Notes: generated by a model from the letters alone, not told the origin. DNA of 64,000 nt from an uncultured Odoribacter sp. (GCA_910578105.1 CAJTPD010000005.1:124001-188000); one strand, 5' to 3'. Positions 1-8,464 are shown, counted from the stretch's first letter. A program made the numbers and translations.

Positions 1-472
1 CAGAAGCCTGTATTAAATCCACCCCCTCATCCAATACCACCCTTTTCGCCATATAACCGGGTTCAAATATAATCCGCTCCGTTTCCGCATAAAGTTCCGG
101 TGCGTTCACAGCCGTCAACAGACTCCGGAAATACGTTTGGGAAAAACCCGGCCGGAATTTATCCATAGAATAATGGTGATGGACGCCGTTGGCAAAAAAC
201 ACCTTCTTGGCATAAATCATAAAATGCTGAAATTCCGGAACCAGCCTGTCACCCGGATAATCCCTGATAATCCGTTCCAAAGCCTCCCGGACTTTCAGGT
301 TGTATTTATTATTCTGGTCCCAAAGAATATCCCGCCCGGCCAATGCCGCACGACTCAGATAATATATAAAAATCCGTTCCCGGGCACTCAGCGTTTCAAA
401 AGCAGGTACCTGATACCTCAATATTTTTATATCATCAAACTGTTCCGTCTGCCAAACAAATTCTTTTTTCAT
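1..472 (-). CDS. Dipeptidyl peptidase III (M49), N-terminal part
   Basis: This is the first 157 codons of a gene that runs off the left edge. The product starts MKKEFVWQTEQFDDIKILRY and contains the stretches LSRAALAGRDILWDQNNKYN and ANGVHHHYSMDKFRPGFSQ, which match the N-terminal lobe of Bacteroidetes dipeptidyl peptidase III, a zinc enzyme that removes dipeptides from oligopeptide N-termini. The catalytic HExxGH region lies outside the window. No signal peptide is seen, so this copy should be cytoplasmic unless the start is misplaced. The ATG at 472 is the first in frame after upstream stops. Confidence 0.82.
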   Translation of the reverse strand, partial: MKKEFVWQTEQFDDIKILRYQVPAFETLSARERIFIYYLSRAALAGRDILWDQNNKYNLKVREALERIIRDYPGDRLVPEFQHFMIYAKKVFFANGVHHHYSMDKFRPGFSQTYFRSLLTAVNAPELYAETERIIFEPGYMAKRVVLDEGVDLIQAS

Positions 473-510
473 AACTTGAATTTTTCCGGATTCGTCTAAA
501 ATAATTTTTC

Positions 511-553
511 AATCAGAACTTTAGTTCACTAATCAGAAATCAGTAAGATTTCT
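511..553 (+). repeat. Dispersed intergenic repeat, copy 1
   Basis: This 43-bp stretch matches 59718..59760 in the same orientation at about 36 of 43 positions. The shared core is CTTTAG-TC-...-AATCAGAAATC, followed by AAGA and TTCT. Both copies lie between genes: this one upstream of the dipeptidyl peptidase III start, the other upstream of ftsK. I do not recognise a family, and no transposase is associated. Confidence 0.5.
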
Positions 554-608
554 TTTATCAGGCCCACTGAGCCGCTCATCTGCTTTAGACCCCCTCAATC
601 TGACATAT

Positions 609-1349
609 TCACTGTTTTACATTCTCCTGATACCACCATTCCTCTCCTTTCAGCAGCAAAGCATCGTAAGAAGCATCCGGACCGTAAAACATATAATATC
701 CCTCATACTTCTTATCAATCGGTGCAAGATGGTCAAAAATAATACGTTTTCCTTTCTTATCCTGTTTCAGCATCATACTGCCATCCAATGCATATTCAAA
801 ACTCAGTGAAGCACTCCGGCTGTTTTTACGACGCATAAGTTTATGGTCAAAACTGATACTGCCATCCGGCTGAAAACGGCAAATCTGCACTATTTTCCGA
901 TTGCTGTTCCGGGTCTTGTTCCACCCCAACAGCACAAAATAGACCGTTTTTTGATTTTCAAACCTGATAAAGTCATAATAAAGCCAGGCAGGCCGTTCAC
1001 ACTCTGCCGTTGACAAAGACTTCAGATAATAAGACCGGTTACCTTCCTTAAACCTGAACCAATTGTAAAACATTTGTCCCTGCTGCAAAGGAACTGTCCA
1101 GGAAAAAAGCTCGGCATCGTCATTCACACATTTCCGGTATCCCAGAAATTGTACGGCAGGCAATTGCGCATACTGCCCATAAGGTATCTTTTCCAGATAA
1201 CCGGAAATCTCATCCGCATATTTCAGACGGACACTATCGTTCTCTGCAAGCTTCACCTGCTGCAAGCGAACAGCTACACTGTCTGTCTGACCGAAAACCG
1301 TCTCAACCCCGCATAATCCAAGAAAAAACAATATGATTCTCCACGCCAT
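609..1349 (-). CDS. Hypothetical secreted protein
   Basis: The 246-residue product has a signal peptide (MAWRIILFFLGLCGVETVFG, then Q). The mature part is rich in aromatic residues and mixed beta-type sequence (for example RPAWLYYDFIRFENQKTVYF near residue 120). I recognise no domain. It ends in a stretch with GEEWWYQENV. The gene follows trmH on the same strand after 52 bp and is probably the last cistron of the Nudix-trmH transcript. It looks like one of the many conserved Bacteroidetes periplasmic proteins of unknown role; a function cannot be assigned. Confidence 0.7.
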   Translation of the reverse strand: MAWRIILFFLGLCGVETVFGQTDSVAVRLQQVKLAENDSVRLKYADEISGYLEKIPYGQYAQLPAVQFLGYRKCVNDDAELFSWTVPLQQGQMFYNWFRFKEGNRSYYLKSLSTAECERPAWLYYDFIRFENQKTVYFVLLGWNKTRNSNRKIVQICRFQPDGSISFDHKLMRRKNSRSASLSFEYALDGSMMLKQDKKGKRIIFDHLAPIDKKYEGYYMFYGPDASYDALLLKGEEWWYQENVKQ

Positions 1350-1401
1350 ATCTGAATCCTTATCTGTTTATAAACTTATTTATGAATCTGCAAAACAATT
1401 T

Positions 1402-2085
1402 TCACCGGTTAAACCTCTCCAGTATCTCATCCGATGCTTTAATTGCATTTTTATACCACTGAAACAACACCTCACTCTTCCTCTTATCCGTCAAATGCCA
1501 GTCAATCCCGCTCCTCCGCAAACGTTGCATAACACTATACATAATGATTGCGCCACATACACTGACATTCAGGCTTTCCGTAAAACCATACATAGGAACC
1601 TTTACAAATTCATCCGCCTGTTCAAATACAGTGTCAGACACCCCCGTTAACTCCGTCCCCAAAATAAAAGCCATCTTACCTTTTGCCAAATCCAACTCAT
1701 CCACCAATACATCATTGGTATGCGGAGTTGTTGCAATAATCCGGTAACCGGCCGACTTCAATTCCGCAAGAGCCTCCGGAGTATTATTCCCCGATTTCCT
1801 GTGCCGGTGTATGGTCAGCCACTCCCGGGCACCCTGCGAAACAGTAGAAGTGGAATCATAACGGTTGCGATTCTCTATCAAATGAACATTTTGAATGCCG
1901 TAACAATCCGCAGAACGCATCACTGCACTTTGATTATGCGACTGATACAAATCTTCCATAACAATCGTCACATAATCCGTCCGCTCCTGTATCAAACGTT
2001 CAAACAAAGCATTTTTGTCGTCCACCACAAACTCTCTCAAATATTTTACCTGTTCCTCTATCGTTTTCATTCCTTTAAAATCCAT
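1402..2085 (-). CDS. trmH: TrmH-family tRNA/rRNA 2'-O-methyltransferase
   Basis: This is a SpoU/TrmH methyltransferase that puts a methyl group on a ribose 2'-OH, using SAM, with a knotted (SPOUT) fold. Motifs seen: motif 1 with SHNQSAVMRSADCYG, motif 2 with FILGTELTGVSD, and motif 3 with PMYGFTESLNVSVCGAI. These match E. coli TrmH (tRNA Gm18) closely, so tRNA is the likely substrate, though rRNA cannot be excluded. The longest open frame begins with TTG at 2106; the first ATG is at 2085 (227 aa), and a second at 2070 gives 222 aa. It lies directly downstream of the Nudix gene with almost no gap. Confidence 0.88.
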   Translation of the reverse strand: MDFKGMKTIEEQVKYLREFVVDDKNALFERLIQERTDYVTIVMEDLYQSHNQSAVMRSADCYGIQNVHLIENRNRYDSTSTVSQGAREWLTIHRHRKSGNNTPEALAELKSAGYRIIATTPHTNDVLVDELDLAKGKMAFILGTELTGVSDTVFEQADEFVKVPMYGFTESLNVSVCGAIIMYSVMQRLRRSGIDWHLTDKRKSEVLFQWYKNAIKASDEILERFNR

Positions 2086-2106
2086 TTCAAGGCAACATGC
2101 TATCAA

Positions 2107-2667
2107 CTATTTACCCCCTGCTTCCGCAAAATACCGCCATAACGGAGCCACATGCAAGGCTTGCATAATCCGGTCTTGCTCCAGCAATTTCCTGACCTCC
2201 CCGGGAGACAATAACTCTACAGCAATATCCTCCGTCGGTTCCAGGTGCCGTTCCGTCACCTTTTCCACTCCTGTGGCTACAAAACAATAAGTAAGATTCG
2301 TATGAGTCCCCGGATTCACACTGGTCACCATCAACTGTTTCCAGGTCCCGTTTCCATATCCGGTCTCTTCCAGAAGCTCACGTTGAGCAGCATCCAGAGG
2401 CGTTGCATCCGTCGGGTCCACCACGCCGGCACACAATTCATAATCCGCACGTGCCAACCCATGCCTATACTGACGTTCCATAACCATTTTACCTTCTTTA
2501 GTAATCGCAATGACATTAATCCAGGCAGGATACTCCATCACATAATAAGAAGGAATAATACTGCCGTTAGGCAATTGTACCTTTTCCCTACGGACTGTGA
2601 ACCAAGGCTCACGGGCAATATACGCTGACGAAAGTACTGTCCAGTTTTTTATTTCTTGCTTTTTCAT
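2107..2667 (-). CDS. Nudix hydrolase (ADP-ribose pyrophosphatase-like)
   Basis: The product is about 186 residues. The core of the Nudix box is intact (RELLEETGYG), preceded by AGVVDPTDATPLDAAQ. Compared with the consensus, the spacing from the first Gly has one extra residue and the early Glu is missing, as occurs in some NDP-sugar Nudix enzymes. ERQYRHGLARADYELCAGVV just before the box is typical of ADP-ribose/NDP-sugar pyrophosphatases. The open frame extends to 2700, but the ATG at 2667 has an AAAAGAAG purine run just before it and fits the family length better. It is first in an operon with trmH. Confidence 0.85.
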   Translation of the reverse strand: MKKQEIKNWTVLSSAYIAREPWFTVRREKVQLPNGSIIPSYYVMEYPAWINVIAITKEGKMVMERQYRHGLARADYELCAGVVDPTDATPLDAAQRELLEETGYGNGTWKQLMVTSVNPGTHTNLTYCFVATGVEKVTERHLEPTEDIAVELLSPGEVRKLLEQDRIMQALHVAPLWRYFAEAGGK

Positions 2668-2734
2668 CTTCTTTTCATATGGGCCATACCCGAATTGCAT
2701 CCGGCCCGTTCTTTAGCTGTAAAATCACGGAAAA

Positions 2735-2776
2735 ATAAAAGCAAAAGAAGGGGTGTCAGAAAACCAACACCCCTTC
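2735..2776 (-). terminator. Rho-independent terminator of HU gene
   Basis: There is a perfect 10-bp inverted repeat (GAAGGGGTGT / ACACCCCTTC, arms 2767..2776 and 2747..2756) with a 10-nt loop. Read on the minus strand it is followed by TTTTGCTTTTATTTTT. It sits 19 bp after the HU stop codon. Confidence 0.9.
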
Positions 2777-2794
2777 CTTTATCTTGTTTTTCGA

Positions 2795-3064
2795 TTAAAA
2801 CTGCTCTGCCAATTCAGCACCTGCCTTGAATTTAACAACTTTCTTAGCCGGGATAGTAATCGTTTTACCAGTCTGAGGATTTCTTCCGCTTCTTGCACTT
2901 CTTTCAGATACAGAGAAAGAGCCGAATCCAATCAAAGCAACTTTATCTCCACCTTTCAGAGCTTCACCAACTGTAGCAACAAAAGCTTCCAGAGCTTTTT
3001 TAGAATCTGCTTTTGTCAAACCTGCTTTTTCAGCAATAGCATCGATTAATTGAGCTTTATTCAT
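2795..3064 (-). CDS. HU family DNA-binding protein
   Basis: The 89-residue product is a standard-length HU/IHF histone-like protein. It starts MNKAQLIDAIAEKAGLTKAD and has the conserved GFGSFSVSERSARSGRNPQTG segment, which is the DNA-bending beta-arm with the conserved RNP tip. It binds and bends DNA non-specifically as a dimer in the nucleoid. It is a single-gene transcription unit with its own promoter (3111..3140) and a strong terminator. Confidence 0.97.
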   Translation of the reverse strand: MNKAQLIDAIAEKAGLTKADSKKALEAFVATVGEALKGGDKVALIGFGSFSVSERSARSGRNPQTGKTITIPAKKVVKFKAGAELAEQF

Positions 3065-3110
3065 AATATAAATTTTTAGGGTTAGAATTTTAAACCTTTT
3101 TCTCTCGAGG

Positions 3111-3140
3111 CAAATGTAGGGATTTTATTGAAGTTGTCAA
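3111..3140 (-). promoter_or_regulatory. Promoter of HU gene
   Basis: On the minus strand there is a -7 element TACATTTG (fits TAnnTTTG, 3111..3118), then 17 bp to a TTGAC at 3136..3140 acting as the -33 element. It lies about 50 bp upstream of the HU start. It fits the Bacteroidetes housekeeping sigma consensus. Confidence 0.6.
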
Positions 3141-3227
3141 CATTTTTCCGGAAAAAAATCCATTTCCGGACTATTTTTTTCCAACCAAAGAAAAATTTAT
3201 TCCCATTTTATCGCTATTTCGGGTAAA

Positions 3228-4778
3228 TCATAGAAAATCAACAATATGTTCCGCACACTTTTCACCATCCATAGCCGCAGAAATAATCCCCCCGGCATAC
3301 CCGGCCCCTTCCCCGCAAGGATACAAACCAACAACATCCGGATGCATAAAGCCGGCATTCCGGGGAATCCTCAACGGCGAGGATGTCCGGGTTTCCACAC
3401 CCAGCAAAAGAGCCTTGTCCGAAACAAAACCCGGAGCCTTCCGGCCAAAATACCGCAAACCGGCAGCAAGACGCTTATATAACAATTCCGGCAACCAGGC
3501 ACTTATCAACGAACTCTTTACACCAGGCTTATAAGAAGCAGACGGCAAAAAACGACTTTCCCGGCCGGCTAAAAAATCAGGCAAAACCTGCACCGGAGCG
3601 CATAAACCTCCACCACCCTCTATCCAGGCCCGCTTCTCCAAAGCCTCCTGCAATTCCAATCCGGCAAACAAACCTGTATAATGCATTTCCCGCAACTCGG
3701 CAGGACCGACAGCAGTCACCACGGCCGAATTAGCCCACGGAGTGTTGCGCGAAGAAGAGGACATTCCATTCACTACCTGTTGTTCTGCTCCCGTAGCTGC
3801 CGGAACAACAACACCACCGGGACACATACAAAAAGTATAAACCCCGCGCCCTTCTATATTGGTGACAAAATTATACTCCGCCGCCGGCAACCAAGGCCCG
3901 CGTCCCTCTTTAGAATGATATTGCATACAATCTATATCATGCTGGGGATGCTCCAACCGCAACCCGACTGCGAAATCTTTCGCCTCCAGCAATACCGAAC
4001 GGTTCTGCAACATCCGGTAAATATCCCGGGCCGAATGTCCCGTAGCCAGAATAACATGACGGGCCGCATATTCCCGCTCTCCCGCAACCACTCCTCCAAT
4101 CCGATGCCCACGCAACACAAGGTCGGTTACCCGGGTACTAAAATGAACCTCTCCGCCATACTTTTCTATCGTTTTCCGGATACGGACAATCACATCCGGC
4201 AATTTATCAGTCCCCACATGCGGATGAGCATCCGTCAATATAGTTGGATTGGCTCCGTGAAACACCAGAATCTCCATGATTCGCCGGATATCGCCGCGTT
4301 TTTTAGAACGGGTATATAATTTACCGTCCGAAAAAGTACCCGCACCTCCTTCTCCGAAACCGAAATTGGAATCCTCATCCACAATCCCCGTCTTGTATAA
4401 ACGGTTCAAATCTTTTTTCCGGTCCTCAACAGCTTTCCCCCGTTCCAGGACAATCGGCCTGAATCCCCGTTCTATCAGACGCAAAGCAGCAAAAAGTCCG
4501 GCCGGACCAGCTCCCACAATCACAACTTCCTCCCGGCCCCGGACATCCCGATAAGCCGGAATAAACACTTTTTCCCGCTCCTCACAACGGTCTATATGAA
4601 TTCCTATCGTTAAATTAAACAAAACCTCTTTCTGCCGCGCATCAATAGAACGGCGGACCACTTCTACCCGCACAATTCTTTCCTCGCTGATTTTTTCCAT
4701 TCTGGCAGCCAAACATTTCAAAACGCACTCATTCCCAGCCTCCTCCGGCCTTACTCTGACCTGAATTTCTTTATACAT
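3228..4778 (-). CDS. NAD(P)/FAD-dependent dehydrogenase (COG2509 type)
   Basis: The 516-residue flavoprotein has a Rossmann dinucleotide motif VVIVGAGPAGLFAALRLIERG at about residues 86-106. An N-terminal domain of about 80 residues precedes it, as in the uncharacterised FAD-dependent dehydrogenase family COG2509. Other family features are NFGFGEGGAGTFSDGKLYTR after the FAD site, FCMCPGG, and the C-terminal GLYPCGEGAGYAGGIISAA. The substrate is unknown. The open frame starts with TTG at 4784, and I use the ATG at 4778. It lies 49 bp downstream of porT on the same strand, so the two probably share a transcript. Confidence 0.9.
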   Translation of the reverse strand: MYKEIQVRVRPEEAGNECVLKCLAARMEKISEERIVRVEVVRRSIDARQKEVLFNLTIGIHIDRCEEREKVFIPAYRDVRGREEVVIVGAGPAGLFAALRLIERGFRPIVLERGKAVEDRKKDLNRLYKTGIVDEDSNFGFGEGGAGTFSDGKLYTRSKKRGDIRRIMEILVFHGANPTILTDAHPHVGTDKLPDVIVRIRKTIEKYGGEVHFSTRVTDLVLRGHRIGGVVAGEREYAARHVILATGHSARDIYRMLQNRSVLLEAKDFAVGLRLEHPQHDIDCMQYHSKEGRGPWLPAAEYNFVTNIEGRGVYTFCMCPGGVVVPAATGAEQQVVNGMSSSSRNTPWANSAVVTAVGPAELREMHYTGLFAGLELQEALEKRAWIEGGGGLCAPVQVLPDFLAGRESRFLPSASYKPGVKSSLISAWLPELLYKRLAAGLRYFGRKAPGFVSDKALLLGVETRTSSPLRIPRNAGFMHPDVVGLYPCGEGAGYAGGIISAAMDGEKCAEHIVDFL

Positions 4779-4827
4779 ACCCAAAACTCTTCAACATACA
4801 ATAATCCTTCCTCCCCAACTTTACAAA

Positions 4828-5550
4828 CTACTCAAAATTAAAACATACCGTAAAAATCCGGGCCCTCAACTTTTTCAAAGCAGTGGTATATTCCTCATAT
4901 CCCGGATTTGCAGCATCCGGATTATGCACCAACACATCGGTCATACCCAAAGAAAAACGCAGTTCCACCCCAAACTTAAAATAAGGAAGATAAAAATCAC
5001 TTCCTCCCCCCATCTCCAAAAAGAAATCTCCGCGGTTAGTCCGGAAAAAAACAGAATTATCCGGATTTATTTTTGTATGTCTCTGAAAATCATACTTATA
5101 ACTTCCTCCTGCACCTATAAAAGGACGAAAATTATTGATACGTTTAGCTTTGTACCTAAGCATCAAAGGCATAGAAACATATACAGATTCATTATAAGCA
5201 AATTGCTTGTTATCTTCCACCTCCGGCACATGAGTATACACCAACGAACGATGGGCAAACTCCAAACCGGGCAAAAAACGCAATCCCAAATCATCACAGA
5301 TACGCAACTCAGAGATAATTCCAACCAGAAAACCCATACTCAAATGTCCGGTTTCCGCACGCCACGGACTTGCTCCCGACAAATAAGCTTTATAATCCAT
5401 ATAATTGATGCCAAGGGAAAATCCGAAATGCAACCACGTCCGGTCTCCACGCTGATAGTTGAGAATACTGGTATTCCGCATGACTTTTTGCGCACCGGCA
5501 CCCTCTGCCAATGCCAGTAACAACACCATATAAATCATTCTCTTAAACAT
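4828..5550 (-). CDS. porT: PorT-family type IX secretion outer-membrane protein
   Basis: The 240-residue product has a signal peptide (MFKRMIYMVLLLALAEGAGA) and a mature part of short beta strands consistent with an 8-stranded barrel. RFLPGLEFAHRSL, the KRINNFRPFIGAGG segment, FYLPYFKFGVELRFSLGM and the terminal FNFE match PorT, which in Porphyromonas gingivalis is needed for type IX secretion. The open frame runs up to 5607, but the ATG at 5550 directly precedes the signal peptide. No other T9SS gene is in the window, which is normal for this scattered system. It probably heads an operon with the FAD dehydrogenase. Confidence 0.85.
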   Translation of the reverse strand: MFKRMIYMVLLLALAEGAGAQKVMRNTSILNYQRGDRTWLHFGFSLGINYMDYKAYLSGASPWRAETGHLSMGFLVGIISELRICDDLGLRFLPGLEFAHRSLVYTHVPEVEDNKQFAYNESVYVSMPLMLRYKAKRINNFRPFIGAGGSYKYDFQRHTKINPDNSVFFRTNRGDFFLEMGGGSDFYLPYFKFGVELRFSLGMTDVLVHNPDAANPGYEEYTTALKKLRARIFTVCFNFE

Positions 5551-5610
5551 AATCAACACACAGCGGCAATTAAAAAAATGAAACACCCTGTCCTCTACTG
5601 CATTCAAGGG

Positions 5611-5642
5611 CGAAAATAATTATTTTCATCCGTTTCCACAAA
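5611..5642 (-). promoter_or_regulatory. Candidate porT promoter
   Basis: On the minus strand TTTG (5639..5642) is followed after 20 bp by TATTTTCG (5611..5618), one mismatch from TAnnTTTG. It is divergent from the SDR promoter next to it. Confidence 0.5.
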
Positions 5643-5645
5643 TCC

Positions 5646-5677
5646 TTTAGCAAACACTTTTATTTTATATATTTTTG
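5646..5677 (+). promoter_or_regulatory. Candidate promoter of SDR gene
   Basis: TATTTTTG at 5670..5677 fits the -7 consensus TAnnTTTG. A TTTA at 5646..5649 with 20-bp spacing serves as a weak -33 element. The start codon follows 47 bp downstream. Confidence 0.5.
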
Positions 5678-5724
5678 CAATAAAGATTCCGACACGGAAT
5701 TATTATAACATATATCTGAATCTC

Positions 5725-6480
5725 ATGAATAAAGTAGCACTTATCACCGGAGCTACCTCCGGTATCGGAAAGGCAACGGCTTTAAAAGCTGCCGAAGCCG
5801 GTTTCAATATTATTATCACAGGCCGTCGTTCGGACCGGTTGGAACAACTTGCCCGGGAAATCCAGGAAAAAGGTGTAGAAGTCTTACCCCTGCATTTTGA
5901 CATCCGCCAGCAGACTGCCGTCCAGCAAGCCATAGAAAACCTTACCGGCAATTGGCGCAACATCGCCGTACTCGTCAATAACGCGGGTCTGGCTGTCGGT
6001 GTATCTCCCATTCAGGAAGGAGTTCTGGATGACTGGGAACGCATGATTGACACCAACATCAAAGGACTGCTATACATCACAAGGGCAGTTGCTCCTCTGA
6101 TGATAGCCAACAATGCCGGACACATTGTCAATCTGGCATCCATTGCCGGCAAAGAAGTTTATCCAGGCGGAAATGTATATTGCGCCACCAAACACGCTGT
6201 TGATGCACTCTCCAAAGCCATGCGCACAGATATGCTGAAACACAATATAAAAGTGACGAATATCGCACCGGGCATGGTGGAAACCGAATTTTCCATTGTT
6301 CGCTACAAAGGTGATGAAGAAGCTGCCAGAAATGTATACAAAGGAATGACACCCCTGACCAACGAAGACATTGCCGACACCATCCTTTTCGCCATCACCC
6401 GTCCTCCCCATGTCTGCCTGAACGACATCGTCATCATGCCGACAGCCCAGGCTAACTCCAGGGATGTGAACAAAATATAA
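5725..6480 (+). CDS. SDR family oxidoreductase (YdfG-like)
   Basis: The 251-residue product is a classical short-chain dehydrogenase. It has the cofactor motif TGATSGIG (residues 8-15), NNAG in the middle, the catalytic Ser in LASIAG, and the YCATK motif with Tyr152 and Lys156. The TGRRSDR segment after beta-2 suggests NADP(H). It resembles E. coli YdfG, an NADP-dependent 3-hydroxy acid / L-allo-threonine dehydrogenase, so a small hydroxy-acid substrate is plausible but unproven. It is monocistronic, between a divergent promoter region and a strong terminator. Confidence 0.9.
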   Translation: MNKVALITGATSGIGKATALKAAEAGFNIIITGRRSDRLEQLAREIQEKGVEVLPLHFDIRQQTAVQQAIENLTGNWRNIAVLVNNAGLAVGVSPIQEGVLDDWERMIDTNIKGLLYITRAVAPLMIANNAGHIVNLASIAGKEVYPGGNVYCATKHAVDALSKAMRTDMLKHNIKVTNIAPGMVETEFSIVRYKGDEEAARNVYKGMTPLTNEDIADTILFAITRPPHVCLNDIVIMPTAQANSRDVNKI

Positions 6481-6492
6481 AAAATAACAGAC

Positions 6493-6523
6493 AAAAAAGT
6501 CAGGCATGATACCTGACTTTTTT
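6493..6523 (+). terminator. Terminator after SDR gene, probably bidirectional
   Basis: A 12-bp perfect stem (AAAAAAGTCAGG / CCTGACTTTTTT) with a 7-nt loop is followed by CTTTTT. The A-rich upstream arm also gives a T tract on the other strand, so it could also stop dnaX transcription arriving from the right. Confidence 0.88.
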
Positions 6524-6574
6524 CTTTTTAATCCGTTTCAGATACAATACCATTGAGTAATTACGCTCTCCCGC

Positions 6575-7189
6575 TCACTCCAATTCCAGTCCGAAAATAT
6601 TCTTCAGGTCCGCCACCACCGGATTCAATTTCATGAAATGTTCAAATTTCTCACTGGCTGTAAATAGTTTTTTTTCTTCCTGAGTTGTATTTGAATCGAA
6701 TAATTTAAACTCAAAAGTCATATAACCATTTTTCAGATTTTTCATCAGCATATTCTGCAAATGCATTCTTATAGCTTCCACCTTTTCCAATTGAATCTGG
6801 TTATCCACCAAAAGAACTATCTTCTCTCCTTCAATCACAGGACGGTGAGTTTTCAGAGCAATACTAACGGTCTGTTCGGGCGTATGCTCTGTAATATATT
6901 TCTCCAGAGCAGCCACAACCTTCGCCTCGTCAAAAGATTCACGCGTATCGGGTTTTTCCTGCTGATGAATAACCGGTTGCACCTTAACAACAGGTTGCAC
7001 CTGACTCTCCTGACGAAAAGAATCTTTGATTTTAAAGGAAGAATCCGGACGGGGACGGTTAACATCTGCCGGACGTTTAACCACCGGAACATTTTCTACA
7101 ACAGATTCCGGCTCAGCCCCCGGCTCCCGGAATTTACCATTGAAACCGGCTATTTTCAACAAAGCTTCGAAATCAGAAGCCCTCAGATT
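6575..7189 (-). CDS. dnaX: dnaX tau-specific C-terminal frame
   Basis: This open frame continues dnaX in the -1 frame from the A11 run. It has no good start of its own (the first candidate codon is an internal TTG at 7162). It encodes about 200 residues: a linker rich in Pro, Val, Lys and Gln, then a folded region from VAALEKYITEHTPEQTVSIA to the end (FGLELE). This is the place and character of the tau domain, which in other bacteria binds polymerase alpha and DnaB helicase. Joined to the gamma frame by one -1 shift it gives a 572-residue tau. The fold of the last 110 residues is not recognised in detail. Confidence 0.8.
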   Translation of the reverse strand, partial: NLRASDFEALLKIAGFNGKFREPGAEPESVVENVPVVKRPADVNRPRPDSSFKIKDSFRQESQVQPVVKVQPVIHQQEKPDTRESFDEAKVVAALEKYITEHTPEQTVSIALKTHRPVIEGEKIVLLVDNQIQLEKVEAIRMHLQNMLMKNLKNGYMTFEFKLFDSNTTQEEKKLFTASEKFEHFMKLNPVVADLKNIFGLELE

Positions 7190-8292
7190 TTTTTTTTTAA
7201 TTCATTGAGCTGGCAAAGCTTAATAAAAGCCAGTTCTACGCAAAGACGCTTCTCCATCCGCACCTTATACTGCATCTCACATTGTTCCACCACCCTCAGG
7301 GCCTCATAAAGAAAATCCACACTACACACTTCTGCCTGCCTGGCATAACGCGCCTTGATGGTGGCACTCACTTCCAATAACTGCACAGTTGCCGGATCTT
7401 TCGAAACTAATACATCCCGGAAATGTTTACCCAAACCGGAAACCAAATTACCACAATCAAATCCCTTTTCTATGATTTCATTCAGAACCAATAGCGAATC
7501 ACTCACCTTGCCCTGAAAAAACAAATCGGTCAACCGGAAATAATAATCATAATCCAATACGTTCAGATTCTCGATTACCTTATCATAAGTCAGGTTCTTT
7601 CCGCAAAAACTGACCACCTGGTCAAAAATCGAAAGGGCATCCCGCATGGCACCATCAGCCTTTTGGGCAATTACATCCAATGCCGTCTCTTCAGCCGTAA
7701 TACCTTCCTTGGCAGAAATATATTTCAAATGCTCTACGGTATCCCCCACTTTCATCCGGTTAAAATCGTAAATCTGACACCGGGACAATATCGTAGGCAG
7801 AATCTTATGCTTCTCCGTAGTGGCCAGAATAAAAATGGCATGCGCCGGCGGTTCCTCCAATGTTTTCAGAAAAGCATTGAAAGCCGACGTACTCAGCATA
7901 TGCACCTCATCAATGATGTATACACTGTATTTCCCAATCTGAGGCAATATCCGCACCTGTTCCACCAATCCCCGGATATCATCCACACTGTTATTCGATG
8001 CCGCATCCAACTCATGAATGTTCAGCGAACGACCGGCATTAAAAGCCTTGCACGACTCACATTCATTGCAAGGTTCCGCATTCGGTTGTAAATTCATACA
8101 ATTGATTGTCTTCGCAAAAATACGGGCACAAGTGGTTTTACCTACTCCTCGCGGACCGGTAAACAAATAAGCCTGAGCCAACTGATGATTCACAATGGCA
8201 TTCCTCAGTGTAGAGGTAATGGCCAACTGCCCCACCACCGTATCAAAACTTGCAGGTCTGTATTTTCGCGCCGAAACAATAAAATTCTCCAT
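7183..8292 (-). CDS. dnaX: DNA polymerase III gamma subunit (dnaX zero frame)
   Basis: This is the clamp-loader ATPase. The 369-residue zero-frame product covers domains I-III: Walker A GPRGVGKT (46-53), four zinc Cys (65, 75, 78, 81), the Walker B segment YIIDEVHML (about 126-133), and sensor 1 ATTEKHKILPTILSR. The frame stops at TGA directly after LKKKI, encoded by an eleven-A run. It therefore ends right after the AAA+/collar region, as E. coli gamma does. The open frame starts with TTG at 8298; the ATG at 8292 (MENFIVSARKYRP) is used. A promoter candidate is at 8341..8372. Confidence 0.95.
   Translation of the reverse strand: MENFIVSARKYRPASFDTVVGQLAITSTLRNAIVNHQLAQAYLFTGPRGVGKTTCARIFAKTINCMNLQPNAEPCNECESCKAFNAGRSLNIHELDAASNNSVDDIRGLVEQVRILPQIGKYSVYIIDEVHMLSTSAFNAFLKTLEEPPAHAIFILATTEKHKILPTILSRCQIYDFNRMKVGDTVEHLKYISAKEGITAEETALDVIAQKADGAMRDALSIFDQVVSFCGKNLTYDKVIENLNVLDYDYYFRLTDLFFQGKVSDSLLVLNEIIEKGFDCGNLVSGLGKHFRDVLVSKDPATVQLLEVSATIKARYARQAEVCSVDFLYEALRVVEQCEMQYKVRMEKRLCVELAFIKLCQLNELKKKI
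7188..7198 (-). promoter_or_regulatory. A11 slippery run for gamma/tau frameshift
   Basis: Eleven A residues (minus strand) are read as TTA AAA AAA AAA ATC TGA in the gamma frame. A -1 slip on A AAA AAA enters the tau frame before the stop. A small hairpin (GCTTC / GAAGC, 7-nt loop, 7164..7180) begins 7 nt after the run. Known precedents are the E. coli dnaX ribosomal frameshift and the Thermus dnaX transcriptional slippage on an A run. Confidence 0.75.
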
Positions 8293-8340
8293 AAACAATC
8301 AATGATATACCTAAACGACGGAGTTGTTCCGTCCGGACTG

Positions 8341-8372
8341 TAAAAATAGCAAGCTTTGAGCGTATTCGCAAA
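8341..8372 (-). promoter_or_regulatory. Candidate dnaX promoter
   Basis: On the minus strand TTTG (8369..8372) is followed after 20 bp by TATTTTTA (8341..8348), one mismatch from TAnnTTTG. Its leader contains a 6-bp hairpin, GACGGA / TCCGTC (8317..8333), of unknown role. Confidence 0.5.
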
Positions 8373-8464
8373 TTCTTCATTCCATTTTTGTGGATTTTCT
8401 TACCAAAAAGCCGACAGAAATAGCAAAACAACACTATGAATAACTATACTGAGTATCCAAAATG

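Noticed and set aside
3681..4319. 212-codon plus-strand frame inside the FAD dehydrogenase gene
   Set aside because: No domain or plausible start; the minus-strand gene has clear flavoprotein motifs throughout.
7183..8292. dnaX as a simple pseudogene broken by a frameshift
   Set aside because: The gene is essential, both frames are intact, and the break falls exactly at the known gamma/tau boundary on a slippery run. A homopolymer sequencing error remains the main alternative.
8243..8434. 63-codon minus-strand frame at the dnaX start
   Set aside because: It overlaps the dnaX promoter and N-terminus in another frame and has no recognisable protein features.
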